From an uncultured Bacteroidales bacterium (GTDB lineage: Bacteria > Bacteroidota > Bacteroidia > Bacteroidales > JAUNSR01), in contig CAMTOJ010000040.1 in NCBI GenBank assembly GCA_947074145.1, positions 1 to 33,958 on the forward strand: a stretch of DNA of 33,958 nucleotides, in the 5' to 3' direction. How positions within the stretch are numbered: position 1 is the stretch's first letter; each line of letters starts with the position of its first letter. The notes under the pieces were generated by a model. The model was not told where the DNA came from, searched no databases, and was given only the letters and a program-made list of their open reading frames with translations. The position numbers and the translations under genes were made by a program. Below are positions 17,693 to 26,387 of the stretch, piece after piece.

Positions 17693-17774
17693 ACACCTTG
17701 CAAGGTGTTATGATAAACCTTGCAAGGTTTTAACTCACACCTTGCAAGGTGTCATATCTAAACATGCAAAATGT
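17693..17774. repeat. Array of 16-bp palindromes on a 22-bp period
   Basis: Three perfect 16-bp palindromes: ACACCTTGCAAGGTGT (17693-17708), AAACCTTGCAAGGTTT (17715-17730) and ACACCTTGCAAGGTGT (17737-17752). Each pair is separated by 6 unrelated bases, giving exactly 22 bases centre to centre. A decayed fourth copy (17759-17774, core TGCAA kept, 10 of 16 bases) falls on the same period. The second copy differs at position 2 on both arms (C to A, G to T), preserving symmetry. The array lies between the terminator of the UDG-like gene and the promoter region of the DUF3298 lipoprotein gene. Confidence 0.9.
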
Positions 17775-17780
17775 CAATAA

Positions 17781-17821
17781 AAAAACCGCAATTCTTTCAA
17801 AAAAGTGAATTACGGTTTTTT
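17781..17821 (-). terminator. Intrinsic terminator of the UDG-like gene
   Basis: Stem AAAAACCGCAATTC (17781-17794) pairs with GAATTACGGTTTTT (17807-17820), 13 of 14 bases, loop of 12. On the minus strand it follows the stop codon immediately and ends in seven Ts. Confidence 0.85.
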
Positions 17822-17822
17822 A

Positions 17823-18479
17823 TTATAACTGCTCTTTAATCAGAGCATAAGACTTTTCAAATCGCTCGACATTATCTCCTCGCAAAGGATAATCACGCAT
17901 AGGGAGTAATGGAAATAGCTTTATGCGATAGTTATTTACATAACGTAATTTTGCACATATTTCATTGAATACTTTAGGGTTGACGGGTTGATAATATGGC
18001 ATAATATCTTGTAAACCTGTACGTCTTGGTTCAGCAGCTTTAAGAAATTGTTCATCAGCCTCTGCAAAACCTGATTTTTGTAACCAGTAATTGGTTTGTT
18101 GTGACAGAGCGAAAATTACTTCAATCTCAGGATTTTGTTGAAGTATCCATTTTATATGTTCTACCCCCTTCAATGCCATCTGTTCAGGAATTAAAGTTCG
18201 TTTTCCCTTTGCCGGGCGAGCGAGAGAGTCGCAACATAAACATGTCACATATACCTCATCATACTTATATTTAAATTCCGTAAGATCTTCAACCATCTCA
18301 AAAAGCTTTTTCGCTTCCATATAACGGCTTCTTTCCCCCAAATCATAAGGTATCTTTCTAAAATAATAGTCGGTAAACATTACATACTCGGGAAGTGTAT
18401 CACACCATTGCAAATTAGGGTCTTCACCTATAACCAGTACTTTAGCAGTCTCTTTTGGTTTCCAGTCTTTTGATCTCAT
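17823..18479 (-). CDS. Diverged uracil-DNA-glycosylase-fold protein
   Basis: 218 residues, no signal peptide. I recognise the order of elements of the UDG superfamily but no named family. They are an opening strand and loop VLVIGEDPNLQW (residues 14-25, like the GEAPG motif), a central VYVTCLCCDSLARP (like YVTNLVKC), a helix with IPEQMALKGVEHIKWIL, then IEVIFALSQQTNYWLQKSG (like VIVALG). The usual late HPS motif is not apparent; the region reads DIMPYYQPVNPK. It may be a diverged base-excision enzyme or an inactive relative. It has its own -7 box and terminator, so it is a single-gene unit. The family assignment is my inference from the pattern. Confidence 0.55.
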   Translation of the reverse strand: MRSKDWKPKETAKVLVIGEDPNLQWCDTLPEYVMFTDYYFRKIPYDLGERSRYMEAKKLFEMVEDLTEFKYKYDEVYVTCLCCDSLARPAKGKRTLIPEQMALKGVEHIKWILQQNPEIEVIFALSQQTNYWLQKSGFAEADEQFLKAAEPRRTGLQDIMPYYQPVNPKVFNEICAKLRYVNNYRIKLFPLLPMRDYPLRGDNVERFEKSYALIKEQL

Positions 18480-18498
18480 TTTGTTTTATTATTTAATT

Positions 18499-18506
18499 CA
18501 AAGGTA
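18499..18506 (-). promoter_or_regulatory. Bacteroidota -7 box for the UDG-like gene
   Basis: Minus strand reads TACCTTTG, an exact TAnnTTTG match, 19 bases upstream of the ATG, giving a very short leader. No matching TTTG at -33. Confidence 0.45.
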
Positions 18507-18722
18507 GGCAGAATAATTCGTTCATAGCTATCGATTATGTTATAACAATATAAATATGTGATTTCTATCCTTATTAGTAAGTTATTATGTTTTCAGATGA
18601 ATCAGATTAGAAAATATGACATATTCTTAATTTATACCAAAATAACAATAAAAATATTTCTATTATAAACTTTTATCCTTCTAATATGTAGAATATACAA
18701 GTAGAATTAAAATATAAGAAGT

Positions 18723-20015
18723 ATGTTTAAAATGCCATTATTTATAACGATTATAACCTTAACCTTTTCAAATCTAACATTTTCACAAAATGATGATAAT
18801 AAAGGATATATTCTTCATGATAATATTGACAATTATTTTAATTCAAAACCTCTCTCAGAAGCCGAGATTACTGAAATATTCAGAAGTATAGCACCAAGTA
18901 CGTTCAACGCTCCGGATATGCCTAGATTTACATTCATAGGAAAAGATCAAAAATTCTACTGTGGAATAGGTGGATTTATAAAAGGTACAATTTCTTATGA
19001 TTTGCAAAATCCGATAGATAATCCTCTATATTTTAATACAAGTGAGATACCTCTCGACTATACGAATGCCAATAATGCATTATATCAAATGTCTGCAGGT
19101 AGTAGCAATATTTTTTTAAATTTTGTTGCTCTTCCTGGATCTAAACATCAAGTTGGGGGATATGTAAATTTTAATTTTGAGAACGACAATTACGGTTTAA
19201 GTCTTCAATATGCATATCTGACATATGGAGGACTTATGGCCGGATATAATTATTCTACCTTTTGCAATGAAGAAGCTACCCCACCTACAATTGACCTTGA
19301 GGGCCCTCCAACTCTGCCTCTTATTCTTAATACTATTGTAAACTATCATATTGATGTAAAAAACTGGAAATTCTGCATAGGTCTCGAAACACCCCTGACT
19401 AGTGCAACATTAAATGAATGTACACGTCTTTGCAATAATGTGTTGCCCACCATACCGGCGTTTATTCAGTATAGTTGGGATCAAGGGGAATCAATGATCA
19501 GGCTTTCTGGTGTTATAAGAACATTACTTTATGAAAACGTCGAATCTGCTGATCGTAAATATCTTACGGGATCAGGTCTTCAACTTTCAGGAAAGGCAAA
19601 CTTGGGTAGAGCAGTGCTTTATTATCAAGGTATTGGTGGATATGGTATAACATCTTTTACTCAGGATATGGCAGATAAGAATTATGACCTTGTGCCATCT
19701 ACCGACGATGAGCATAAACTGAAGATGGTCAGATCTTGGGGGGGACTTGCAGGTGTTCAATATAACTTTAATGATAGATGTTTTGCGTCAACTGCATATT
19801 CATATCAACGATTTTATGCAAATCGTTATCAGGGTGGAGATATTGAATGGACAGATCAGATTAGATATTTAAATTATATTGTAGCAAATATCTTTTGGCA
19901 TTTAAGCGAAAATATATCAGTTGGAATTGAATATATAAATGGGATTAAACACACTATGGGTGATGTAACAAGAAATAACAATAGAATTCAAACTATGATT
20001 CAATTCAACTTCTGA
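18723..20015 (+). CDS. DcaP-like outer-membrane porin
   Basis: 430 residues. A signal peptide (residues 1-21, ending SNLTFSQ) precedes a ~45-residue linker region with a short helix (EAEITEIFRSI). A barrel of alternating aromatic and polar strands follows (from about residue 68, FTFIGKDQKFYCGIGG), ending in FNF with the C-terminal Phe needed for BAM insertion. The opening strand and length resemble the trimeric DcaP porins described in Gram-negative bacteria and annotated in Bacteroidales. It faces the urease/nickel operon tail to tail, 84 bases from nikO, so it may supply outer-membrane passage for urea or a nickel complex. That link is inferred from position only. Confidence 0.7.
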   Translation: MFKMPLFITIITLTFSNLTFSQNDDNKGYILHDNIDNYFNSKPLSEAEITEIFRSIAPSTFNAPDMPRFTFIGKDQKFYCGIGGFIKGTISYDLQNPIDNPLYFNTSEIPLDYTNANNALYQMSAGSSNIFLNFVALPGSKHQVGGYVNFNFENDNYGLSLQYAYLTYGGLMAGYNYSTFCNEEATPPTIDLEGPPTLPLILNTIVNYHIDVKNWKFCIGLETPLTSATLNECTRLCNNVLPTIPAFIQYSWDQGESMIRLSGVIRTLLYENVESADRKYLTGSGLQLSGKANLGRAVLYYQGIGGYGITSFTQDMADKNYDLVPSTDDEHKLKMVRSWGGLAGVQYNFNDRCFASTAYSYQRFYANRYQGGDIEWTDQIRYLNYIVANIFWHLSENISVGIEYINGIKHTMGDVTRNNNRIQTMIQFNF

Positions 20016-20099
20016 TTTTTACTATATTTCAGAGAAAAGGAATATTCAAACTAACCCGGCCTATGATATAATGATCTTGAATTTTTTAAGTGATTTTAT

Positions 20100-20870
20100 C
20101 TAATTGCAATTTCTTATTTTCTCAGATTCCTTCATTTGTTCAATTTGAGCAAGGTAAGGTTGTTCGAGCCGACATTCTTTTAGTAATTCCTTATCATAAA
20201 ATAGTGATTTCGATGGACCGTCATATATAATTTTACCTTCAGATATAGCAATGCTTCGCGGGCATAACTCCCACACCATCTCAAGATCGTGCGTTGCAAT
20301 AATACATGTGTGTGAAAAACTTTTTATTCTCTCTATCAAAAGCCTTCGACTATAGGGATCCAAATTAGAAGATGGTTCATCCATCAACAATATTTCCGGG
20401 TCCATAGCAAGAACGGCTGCAATGGCAATACTCCTTTTTTGTCCCCCTGAAAGATGTGATGTTACTGAATATTTAAGATCCTGACATTTAACGGCTTCAA
20501 GAGCCATATCAACTCTTTTTTCCACCTCATCGTTGGGTAACCCCATATTTCGAGGTCCAAAGGCTATCTCCTCATCGACAGTTGGCATAAAAAGCTGATT
20601 ATCGGAATTCTGAAAAATAAAACCCACCTTTCTTCTTATATATGAGGCTGTTTTTTCAGTGATGATAGTATTCCCTATATCAATACTACCTCTTTGTGTA
20701 AACAGAAGAGCATTAAGTAAAAGCAAAAGAGTTGATTTTCCGGCTCCGTTTGCTCCTACTAATGCTACTTTTTCACCATGACCAATATAAAAAGATATAT
20801 CTTCAATTGCCTTGGTTCCACCATAATAGGTATAATCTAAATTTTCAGCTTTTATATAATGATGACTCAT
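20100..20870 (-). CDS. nikO: Nickel/cobalt ECF transporter ATPase (NikO/CbiO)
   Basis: 256 residues with Walker A GANGAGKST (39-47), Q-loop around GFIFQNSDNQLF (the Gln-Asn-x-x-x-Gln form typical of ECF ATPases), signature LSGGQ (140-144), Walker B LLMDEP (161-166) and the switch His in IIATHD. It powers import by the energy-coupling-factor module and sits on the inner face of the inner membrane. It is the last gene of the urease super-operon, 23 bases after nikQ. Nickel rather than cobalt is inferred from linkage to urease. Confidence 0.93.
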   Translation of the reverse strand: MSHHYIKAENLDYTYYGGTKAIEDISFYIGHGEKVALVGANGAGKSTLLLLLNALLFTQRGSIDIGNTIITEKTASYIRRKVGFIFQNSDNQLFMPTVDEEIAFGPRNMGLPNDEVEKRVDMALEAVKCQDLKYSVTSHLSGGQKRSIAIAAVLAMDPEILLMDEPSSNLDPYSRRLLIERIKSFSHTCIIATHDLEMVWELCPRSIAISEGKIIYDGPSKSLFYDKELLKECRLEQPYLAQIEQMKESEKIRNCN

Positions 20871-20893
20871 AGTTTTTATTTTTATTAATCGGT

Positions 20894-21691
20894 TTACAAT
20901 AGCTTATCTATATATCCAAATGGTTTGACAATTCTTAAAATAAAGATTATCACTATAGCAATTATACAGAAAAACGTATCTCTCCTTTTCCATTTCATAT
21001 CAGAACGAGTTCGTATCTCTCCGTCAAATCCTCTTGAGATCATACTCATATTTATCATCTCTGCTCGTGTGTAAGTTTTTATTATTAGTTGAGCTATAAA
21101 TATGGCATATAGCTTAATTGTAAATTTCTTATTTCCGTATCCTCTCGATTTGATAGCATTGGATATCTGAGATGCCTCTTCCAATAAAACGATAATATAT
21201 CTATATACAAACAATAACTGAGTTACAAGGATATTAGGTAACCGAAGTTTTTCAAGGGCTTTGCATAAAGGAATGAAACCTGTAGAGATTACAAGTATCA
21301 AAGCGGTCGTTATTGATACAAATCCTCTTAAAAGAATAGTAAAAAAAGACAACCATCCGTAGCTAATTTTAAAACTGCCTATTTCAATAGCTGTGTTTCT
21401 ATCTATAATAGGATTGAATATGGCAATGAATAAAACAAATAAAAGTAAGTATTTTGATTTTCTCAATATTAGAGAAAATGGTATTGAGGTAATAATTAAA
21501 ACTATAAGAAGAGTTATGACATAGGGGATTGTGTTAACAATGTCATATATTGAAAATGTCAACATCGAAACCAGAAAAATAATAGATATCAGAATACTTC
21601 CACACGGATTAACAGAAGTTTTGGTTCCTGTTATTCCGGCATTTGTTTCTACACTTCTGATTTCCGATATTATTATTTCAAGATTTTTCAT
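20894..21691 (-). CDS. nikQ: ECF transporter transmembrane (T) protein, NikQ/CbiQ type
   Basis: 265 residues with about five to six membrane helices. It carries the two coupling-helix motifs of ECF T-components, normally Ala-Arg-Gly, here both Ser-Arg-Gly: AIKSRGYG and MISRGFDG. These contact the ATPase NikO. Together with NikMN it forms the membrane part of the nickel importer. Gaps are 27 bases from nikMN and 23 to nikO, consistent with one transcript. Confidence 0.9.
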   Translation of the reverse strand: MKNLEIIISEIRSVETNAGITGTKTSVNPCGSILISIIFLVSMLTFSIYDIVNTIPYVITLLIVLIITSIPFSLILRKSKYLLLFVLFIAIFNPIIDRNTAIEIGSFKISYGWLSFFTILLRGFVSITTALILVISTGFIPLCKALEKLRLPNILVTQLLFVYRYIIVLLEEASQISNAIKSRGYGNKKFTIKLYAIFIAQLIIKTYTRAEMINMSMISRGFDGEIRTRSDMKWKRRDTFFCIIAIVIIFILRIVKPFGYIDKLL

Positions 21692-21718
21692 AATCTTCTT
21701 GTGAAACGTTTTTACATT

Positions 21719-22777
21719 TTATCTGTCTGCTTGTTTTCTTTTTCTATAATTTATTAATACGGCTAGTAATATTGTTATTAATAGTACAATTAATGCTCCA
21801 GAAATTCCGGCTATTGAAGTTTGTGCTCGTTCATGTATCATTTCTTCGTTTTCTGATCCATTATTAAGCATATAATCAGGGAATATTGAAGTTATTTTCT
21901 GCATCTCTTCACTTTTAAAATGAAGGGGATTAGCATCTTCCATTTCCTGATTTTCTGAGACTTCAACTTTTTCTATCGACCACTCTAAACCATCTGGTTT
22001 TGATGATGCATACCAACTCAAAACACCGCCGACCACTATCGCCAATATTGCAAAAGTTAATATCATTTTTCCATAACCTTTTCCTGATCTTTCCATTCTT
22101 TCATTTTGAAATAATATATCCGGTTTATATTTTACTACAAATAGAAGTATCGCGGCAGTAGCAAGCCCTTCTCCAATACCAATAAAAAAATGTATAGACA
22201 ACATGAATAATAGAAATTTACCAAATGGCAATGTTGTGATATTAGATGCCAGTGTTTCAAGTGTTACTCCAAAGGCACCAATTTCAAGACCTATCAAACA
22301 TGAAAGAATTGTAATTATCACAAAAGCCGGATACTTATGTTTTTTTGGAGAAGTTTGATTTACATAGCCCTTTTTGAATCTTTTCAAAAAAGGATGCATT
22401 ATAAGTGGATATATCACCAGACAAGAAGTTGCCGCTATATTTATTATATTCCAACCAAGTGCAAGAATTCCACCATCTGCAAAAAGTAATGCTTGTATTA
22501 TCAAAACAGATGAGAGTGTAATAAATGCGGGCCAAGCTCCCAGTAGTGTACTTAATAATATTCCTCCCACAATATGCCCGCTTGATCCTGTTCCGGGAAT
22601 TGTAAAATTTATCATCTGTGCGGCAAATACAAATGCTCCCATTACGCCCATAAGTGCCACATTGACATTTTTATATCTTTTTCTTATTATGACTGCGGCT
22701 ACTGAAATTAGACCTATTGCCAGAGCATCGCCAACTATTGCTACCGGTGCCGAGAGAAGTGCGTCAGACATGTGCAT
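21719..22777 (-). CDS. nikMN: Nickel ECF substrate-binding protein NikM fused to NikN (PDGLE)
   Basis: 352 residues. The N-terminal CbiM/NikM part (about 1-225, seven membrane helices) opens MHMSDALLS, placing His2 where the free N-terminus and His bind the metal, and has a second conserved His at GSSGHIVGG (His68). A second part holds SSKPDGLEWS (residues 258-267), the PDGLE motif of NikN, and a final membrane helix (about 325-345). M and N are separate proteins in some systems and fused here. It selects and carries Ni2+ across the inner membrane. Its place behind urease genes supports nickel as the substrate. Confidence 0.92.
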   Translation of the reverse strand: MHMSDALLSAPVAIVGDALAIGLISVAAVIIRKRYKNVNVALMGVMGAFVFAAQMINFTIPGTGSSGHIVGGILLSTLLGAWPAFITLSSVLIIQALLFADGGILALGWNIINIAATSCLVIYPLIMHPFLKRFKKGYVNQTSPKKHKYPAFVIITILSCLIGLEIGAFGVTLETLASNITTLPFGKFLLFMLSIHFFIGIGEGLATAAILLFVVKYKPDILFQNERMERSGKGYGKMILTFAILAIVVGGVLSWYASSKPDGLEWSIEKVEVSENQEMEDANPLHFKSEEMQKITSIFPDYMLNNGSENEEMIHERAQTSIAGISGALIVLLITILLAVLINYRKRKQADR

Positions 22778-22832
22778 GATTGTAATGTTTTTGAGGTTTA
22801 ATGAATATTATATTTTTTTAATTTAGGTTCCT

Positions 22833-24218
22833 TCAATTTTCAATCTCTATTTTATTCTTTTTGAAGACTATCTTTCCAAAAATATATGTAACAAGTCCTC
22901 CTATAAGAAATATTATTATTGTAAATATCAAAACTGATTTGCCTCCACCGCTTTTAAGTAAAAAAGGGATCGTAAAAACTCCTACAAGTGCTCCCACTTT
23001 TCCTATAGCTGTAGCTATCCCTTCACCAATAGCTCTCTGTTCGATATTATAAATTGTTGACGGAATCACGAAAGTAAGAAGATGAGGTCCAAAGTTGAGA
23101 GCAAATTCAAAAAACATAAATCCGGAAAGAGAGATCCACGGATTAAGTTTTAAAAGATAGCCGATCAACAAAACAATAAGACCTGCTACTGCAAGAAAGA
23201 ATCCGGCACTTTGCATTTTTATATAATCGAATCGTTTTTGCATAATAATACCGACTATAAATCCAAGTATTATAAAAACACTAATAAACGCCGTTGTTTT
23301 TACTGAGAATATAACTCTTTCTAACTCCGAGAGATTTGTAGGTTCCAAGTTCAAAGAAAGAATAAGAATTGGTGTAAACATACCTATACCGTAAACTCCC
23401 ACCCCTTCGCAAGCCCAGGGAACGCCGCTTAATATTATTTTAGGCAATTTCTCAAGAGTAAATATCGATTGTTTCCTTCCATTGGCTTCTTTGCTTGATT
23501 CTATTATCATTTGCTCTGATCTTTTGCCTATTATTACATCATTACCAAGCAACAAACGAACATCTTTTTGTGCCTGCTCCTCTTTACCTTTAACAATTAA
23601 CCATTTAGGACTTTCAACAAAACGTATTCGTGTCAATATCATTATAAGTGAGATTAAACAGATAAAGCCGGTTAGATAATTCCAATGTTCTGCATTATCT
23701 AAAATTTTTAATGAAAAGAAACATATCAATGCCGTTATAACATAACCGATTGAGGCTGCTCCTTTCACAATCCCAACCATTATAAAGCGCCATTTTTGTG
23801 GCATTATTTCCGAAACATATGCTCCATCTATGGCATACTCCGAACCAATACAACAACCAATAAAGAAAAGTATTATTGTAAGTATTAATGTATTGGTGGT
23901 AAAAAGAAGAATCACCGATAGAGAAAAAATTATACATGGAGCAATTCTAAAAAATAGCAGATAACCATATTTTTCTGTTATTCGGCCAACAAAAACAGAT
24001 CCGACAACTATACCTAATAGTTCAGATACACAAATCATAGATTGACTGAAAGTGCTGAAATTATCATGCATAGCGATCTTTATAAGAGGTAAAATCACAC
24101 CTATAAGCGTTGAAATTACAGCTCCTAAAAATTGTCCGCATGAAGCTATAAGGAGCACCCTGTAATGGCCCCATCTTAATGGTAAATTATCCAATTCTTT
24201 TTCAGCCCCGTTGTCCAT
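22833..24218 (-). CDS. Major facilitator superfamily transporter within the urease operon
   Basis: 461 residues, about 12 membrane helices and a central cytoplasmic loop (about 205-255). It has MFS signatures: GSVFVGRITEKYG (loop 2-3), GSEYAIDGAYVSEIMPQKWR (after helix 4) and FVESPKWLIVKGKEEQAQ after helix 6, the PESP-type motif of the sugar/phosphate porter branches. The late block NFGPHLLTFVIPSTIYNIEQ recalls phosphate:proton symporters. It lies between the urea transporter (48 bases upstream) and nikMN (55 bases downstream), clearly inside the operon. Its substrate is unknown. Candidates are a metal chelator, an organic acid or a nitrogen compound linked to urea use. Confidence 0.85.
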   Translation of the reverse strand: MDNGAEKELDNLPLRWGHYRVLLIASCGQFLGAVISTLIGVILPLIKIAMHDNFSTFSQSMICVSELLGIVVGSVFVGRITEKYGYLLFFRIAPCIIFSLSVILLFTTNTLILTIILFFIGCCIGSEYAIDGAYVSEIMPQKWRFIMVGIVKGAASIGYVITALICFFSLKILDNAEHWNYLTGFICLISLIMILTRIRFVESPKWLIVKGKEEQAQKDVRLLLGNDVIIGKRSEQMIIESSKEANGRKQSIFTLEKLPKIILSGVPWACEGVGVYGIGMFTPILILSLNLEPTNLSELERVIFSVKTTAFISVFIILGFIVGIIMQKRFDYIKMQSAGFFLAVAGLIVLLIGYLLKLNPWISLSGFMFFEFALNFGPHLLTFVIPSTIYNIEQRAIGEGIATAIGKVGALVGVFTIPFLLKSGGGKSVLIFTIIIFLIGGLVTYIFGKIVFKKNKIEIEN

Positions 24219-24266
24219 CTCTTAATCTTTTTATTAAAAAAATTGAGGAGCCTTGCTCTTTCTTGA

Positions 24267-25247
24267 TTAACCTCCTGTCTTATCCTTATTCCATTTGAAA
24301 AGAGGAAGTAGAAACAACCATGTTGCTACACAGAATGGTGCGGTTAATGTTGGTAATCCCATTGGTGTGAAAAGTATATCCATTGCAGCTTGTATAAAAA
24401 CCGTAATCACAATACCTATAATACACCATATTGAAGATTTTAAATTAGTTGTATAAAATGTAGATCCTAATGCTATTCCTGTTAAGACTGCACTAAATCC
24501 GAACAAACCATTCTCTATATCAAGACCGACAGCTCGAAATATAATTGCTGTAAAAAGTGATAAAGCGGAAGCTACCATTGCCCATATTGCCGAATATCTA
24601 TTTGAAACAAAAAGTGCGGCAATAAAAAACAGCCCTGTCACCCAAGAGTTTATTAGAAAGACTTGTCCTATACCCTTTAGCCAATATATTATAAGATTGC
24701 CAAATCCCATATGAACATCAAAATCAAAATATCCCGGTAAAAGAGGTGTTGCCAGATGCTCTACATCAAGACCTTTCATTGCTCGGGCGGCAAGTAGAAA
24801 AATCCATGTAGAAAAGACAAAAGGAAAAGTAAGCGAATTTATCTTAAACGGTGCAAGAAGATTGTTGAATCCTACGCGCACCCATGTGGTCATTGCTGCA
24901 CATAATATTAATGCGACCCAAGAATAAAATGAACTTCCCAGAAATGTAAATATTCCGCATCCGACCAATGCTCCATTGAATCCCCATAATCCTATTTCTC
25001 CATCTTTCTTTGATAATCCTAATAAACATCCCGTCAGAGTAGAAACAACCACTCCTATTACTGCACCCCAAGCTACATGAGGTAATCCCTCTTCAAAGGC
25101 ACCCCAAAAAATTCCTATAAGAAACAATAATCCTGTCAGGGCATTATTTTGAAACATTACCTGGCCGACTCCTTTTAATACCGTTTTTACGAATTCAAAG
25201 GTAAATATATCCTTAGCCTTATATTTATCGTCATTAATAGTGTCCAT
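24267..25247 (-). CDS. Urea transporter (UT family)
   Basis: 326 residues with the internal two-fold repeat of urea channels. Each half has a Gly-Gln-Val-Met/Phe opening (KGVGQVMFQNNALTG, KGIGQVFLINSWVTG), an NGALVGCGIF / SAVLTGIALG segment and the urea-filter motif LTFPF (139-143) or LTAPF (301-305). UT proteins let urea cross the inner membrane down its gradient. It is cotranscribed downstream of ureD (45 bases). Urease activity inside the cell would keep the gradient inward. Confidence 0.93.
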   Translation of the reverse strand: MDTINDDKYKAKDIFTFEFVKTVLKGVGQVMFQNNALTGLLFLIGIFWGAFEEGLPHVAWGAVIGVVVSTLTGCLLGLSKKDGEIGLWGFNGALVGCGIFTFLGSSFYSWVALILCAAMTTWVRVGFNNLLAPFKINSLTFPFVFSTWIFLLAARAMKGLDVEHLATPLLPGYFDFDVHMGFGNLIIYWLKGIGQVFLINSWVTGLFFIAALFVSNRYSAIWAMVASALSLFTAIIFRAVGLDIENGLFGFSAVLTGIALGSTFYTTNLKSSIWCIIGIVITVFIQAAMDILFTPMGLPTLTAPFCVATWLFLLPLFKWNKDKTGG

Positions 25248-25292
25248 ATTATATATGTTTTATGGTTAGTACATATACTTTTTTATTTCAAG

Positions 25293-26375
25293 TTATCTCC
25301 ACGGAAATTCATCAGGCATTGGAACCCCTTTTATAGCCATCCTCACCTGTGAACAAACGAATCTAAGTGAACGTTTGATAACTCCACTGTTTTTCCCGAT
25401 TATTCTTACCATAAGTCCGGCATCGTTAGATAGATGATTAACTCCAAATGCAACATATTCATCGGGCGAAATATCCTCATTTGTTATTGTTTGTTCTGAA
25501 AAATCTATATCTGACTTTTTATCGTTAAAATCATCGTCAGAAGAGGAATCAAAATTAGTTTCGGACAGAAAACCACGACTATTAATTCCCACCACCTTTT
25601 TAAGAGTTTCATATATCAAATCAGCTTTATCTTTAGGAGTCATAATAATTGCATTGGCAAAAATTTCATTTTCTCCCATTATTCCGATTTGTGAGGGTGA
25701 ATTTTCTGATGGTTTTATTACGGCTTTATCTTTAAACAACAATTTTCCGTTTTCTCTTTCACCTGTCGTTTCTATTATAAGAAGATCATAATCGAATTTT
25801 TCTCCTTCTTTGAAGAATTTTCGACCACCCATATATATTTCAGAATAAAATAGTGTGGCTGTCTGATGAACTTTTAATGTGGTAGATGTAAAATAACGAC
25901 TTTGAGCGCATGGAATCATTTGTTCAGGAAGAAATTCCAGATATGCCCCCTCTTCAAGTTCTATTGTTTGAATCATAGCAGAGAAATTATATTTCATCTG
26001 CGCTATTTTTGTCGCGGCACCTGTTGATATAAATGCAAAAGAGTTTTTCTTAAGCGTAATAATTTGTTCAAATCTGTCGCCATCTACATTCGGACCTCCA
26101 GATGAAAGGATATATACACACGGCATTTGAGGCATCGTTTCATCGAAATAAAGCGCCTGTTGAACTATAAGAGGAACATGTCGCTCCCAATCTCGAAGAA
26201 TGCTTTTGCCATCGGAATCAAGCTCGAATCCAAGACGTAAATACCCCTTCTTTCCCGATATCCCTACAGGCATAGCCTTGGGATGAGTCATATAGGGAAG
26301 TAATTCACGTTCTCCGAAATCATAAGAGGGATCATAAACCGATTTTTTTACAGAAGTAGAATCTTCCATATTCAT
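25293..26375 (-). CDS. ureD: Urease accessory protein UreD with acidic insertion
   Basis: 360 residues, longer than the usual 270-300. UreD binds apo-urease and, with UreF and UreG, guides nickel to the active site; it is cytoplasmic. Family features include SGGPNVDGDRFEQIITL (about 92-108), a STGAATKIAQM block (117-127) and the MIPCAQSRYFTSTTLKVH strand pair. Residues about 271-305 (SETNFDSSSDDDFND onward) form an acidic, Ser/Asp-rich insert not expected in the core fold; it accounts for part of the extra length. It overlaps no neighbour; ureG is 12 bases upstream. Confidence 0.92.
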   Translation of the reverse strand: MNMEDSTSVKKSVYDPSYDFGERELLPYMTHPKAMPVGISGKKGYLRLGFELDSDGKSILRDWERHVPLIVQQALYFDETMPQMPCVYILSSGGPNVDGDRFEQIITLKKNSFAFISTGAATKIAQMKYNFSAMIQTIELEEGAYLEFLPEQMIPCAQSRYFTSTTLKVHQTATLFYSEIYMGGRKFFKEGEKFDYDLLIIETTGERENGKLLFKDKAVIKPSENSPSQIGIMGENEIFANAIIMTPKDKADLIYETLKKVVGINSRGFLSETNFDSSSDDDFNDKKSDIDFSEQTITNEDISPDEYVAFGVNHLSNDAGLMVRIIGKNSGVIKRSLRFVCSQVRMAIKGVPMPDEFPWR

Positions 26376-26387
26376 AAGGTTTTATTT

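Noticed and set aside
17693..17774. CRISPR array
   Set aside because: The repeats are 16-bp palindromes with 6-base linkers, far too short for spacers, and there are no cas genes in the window.
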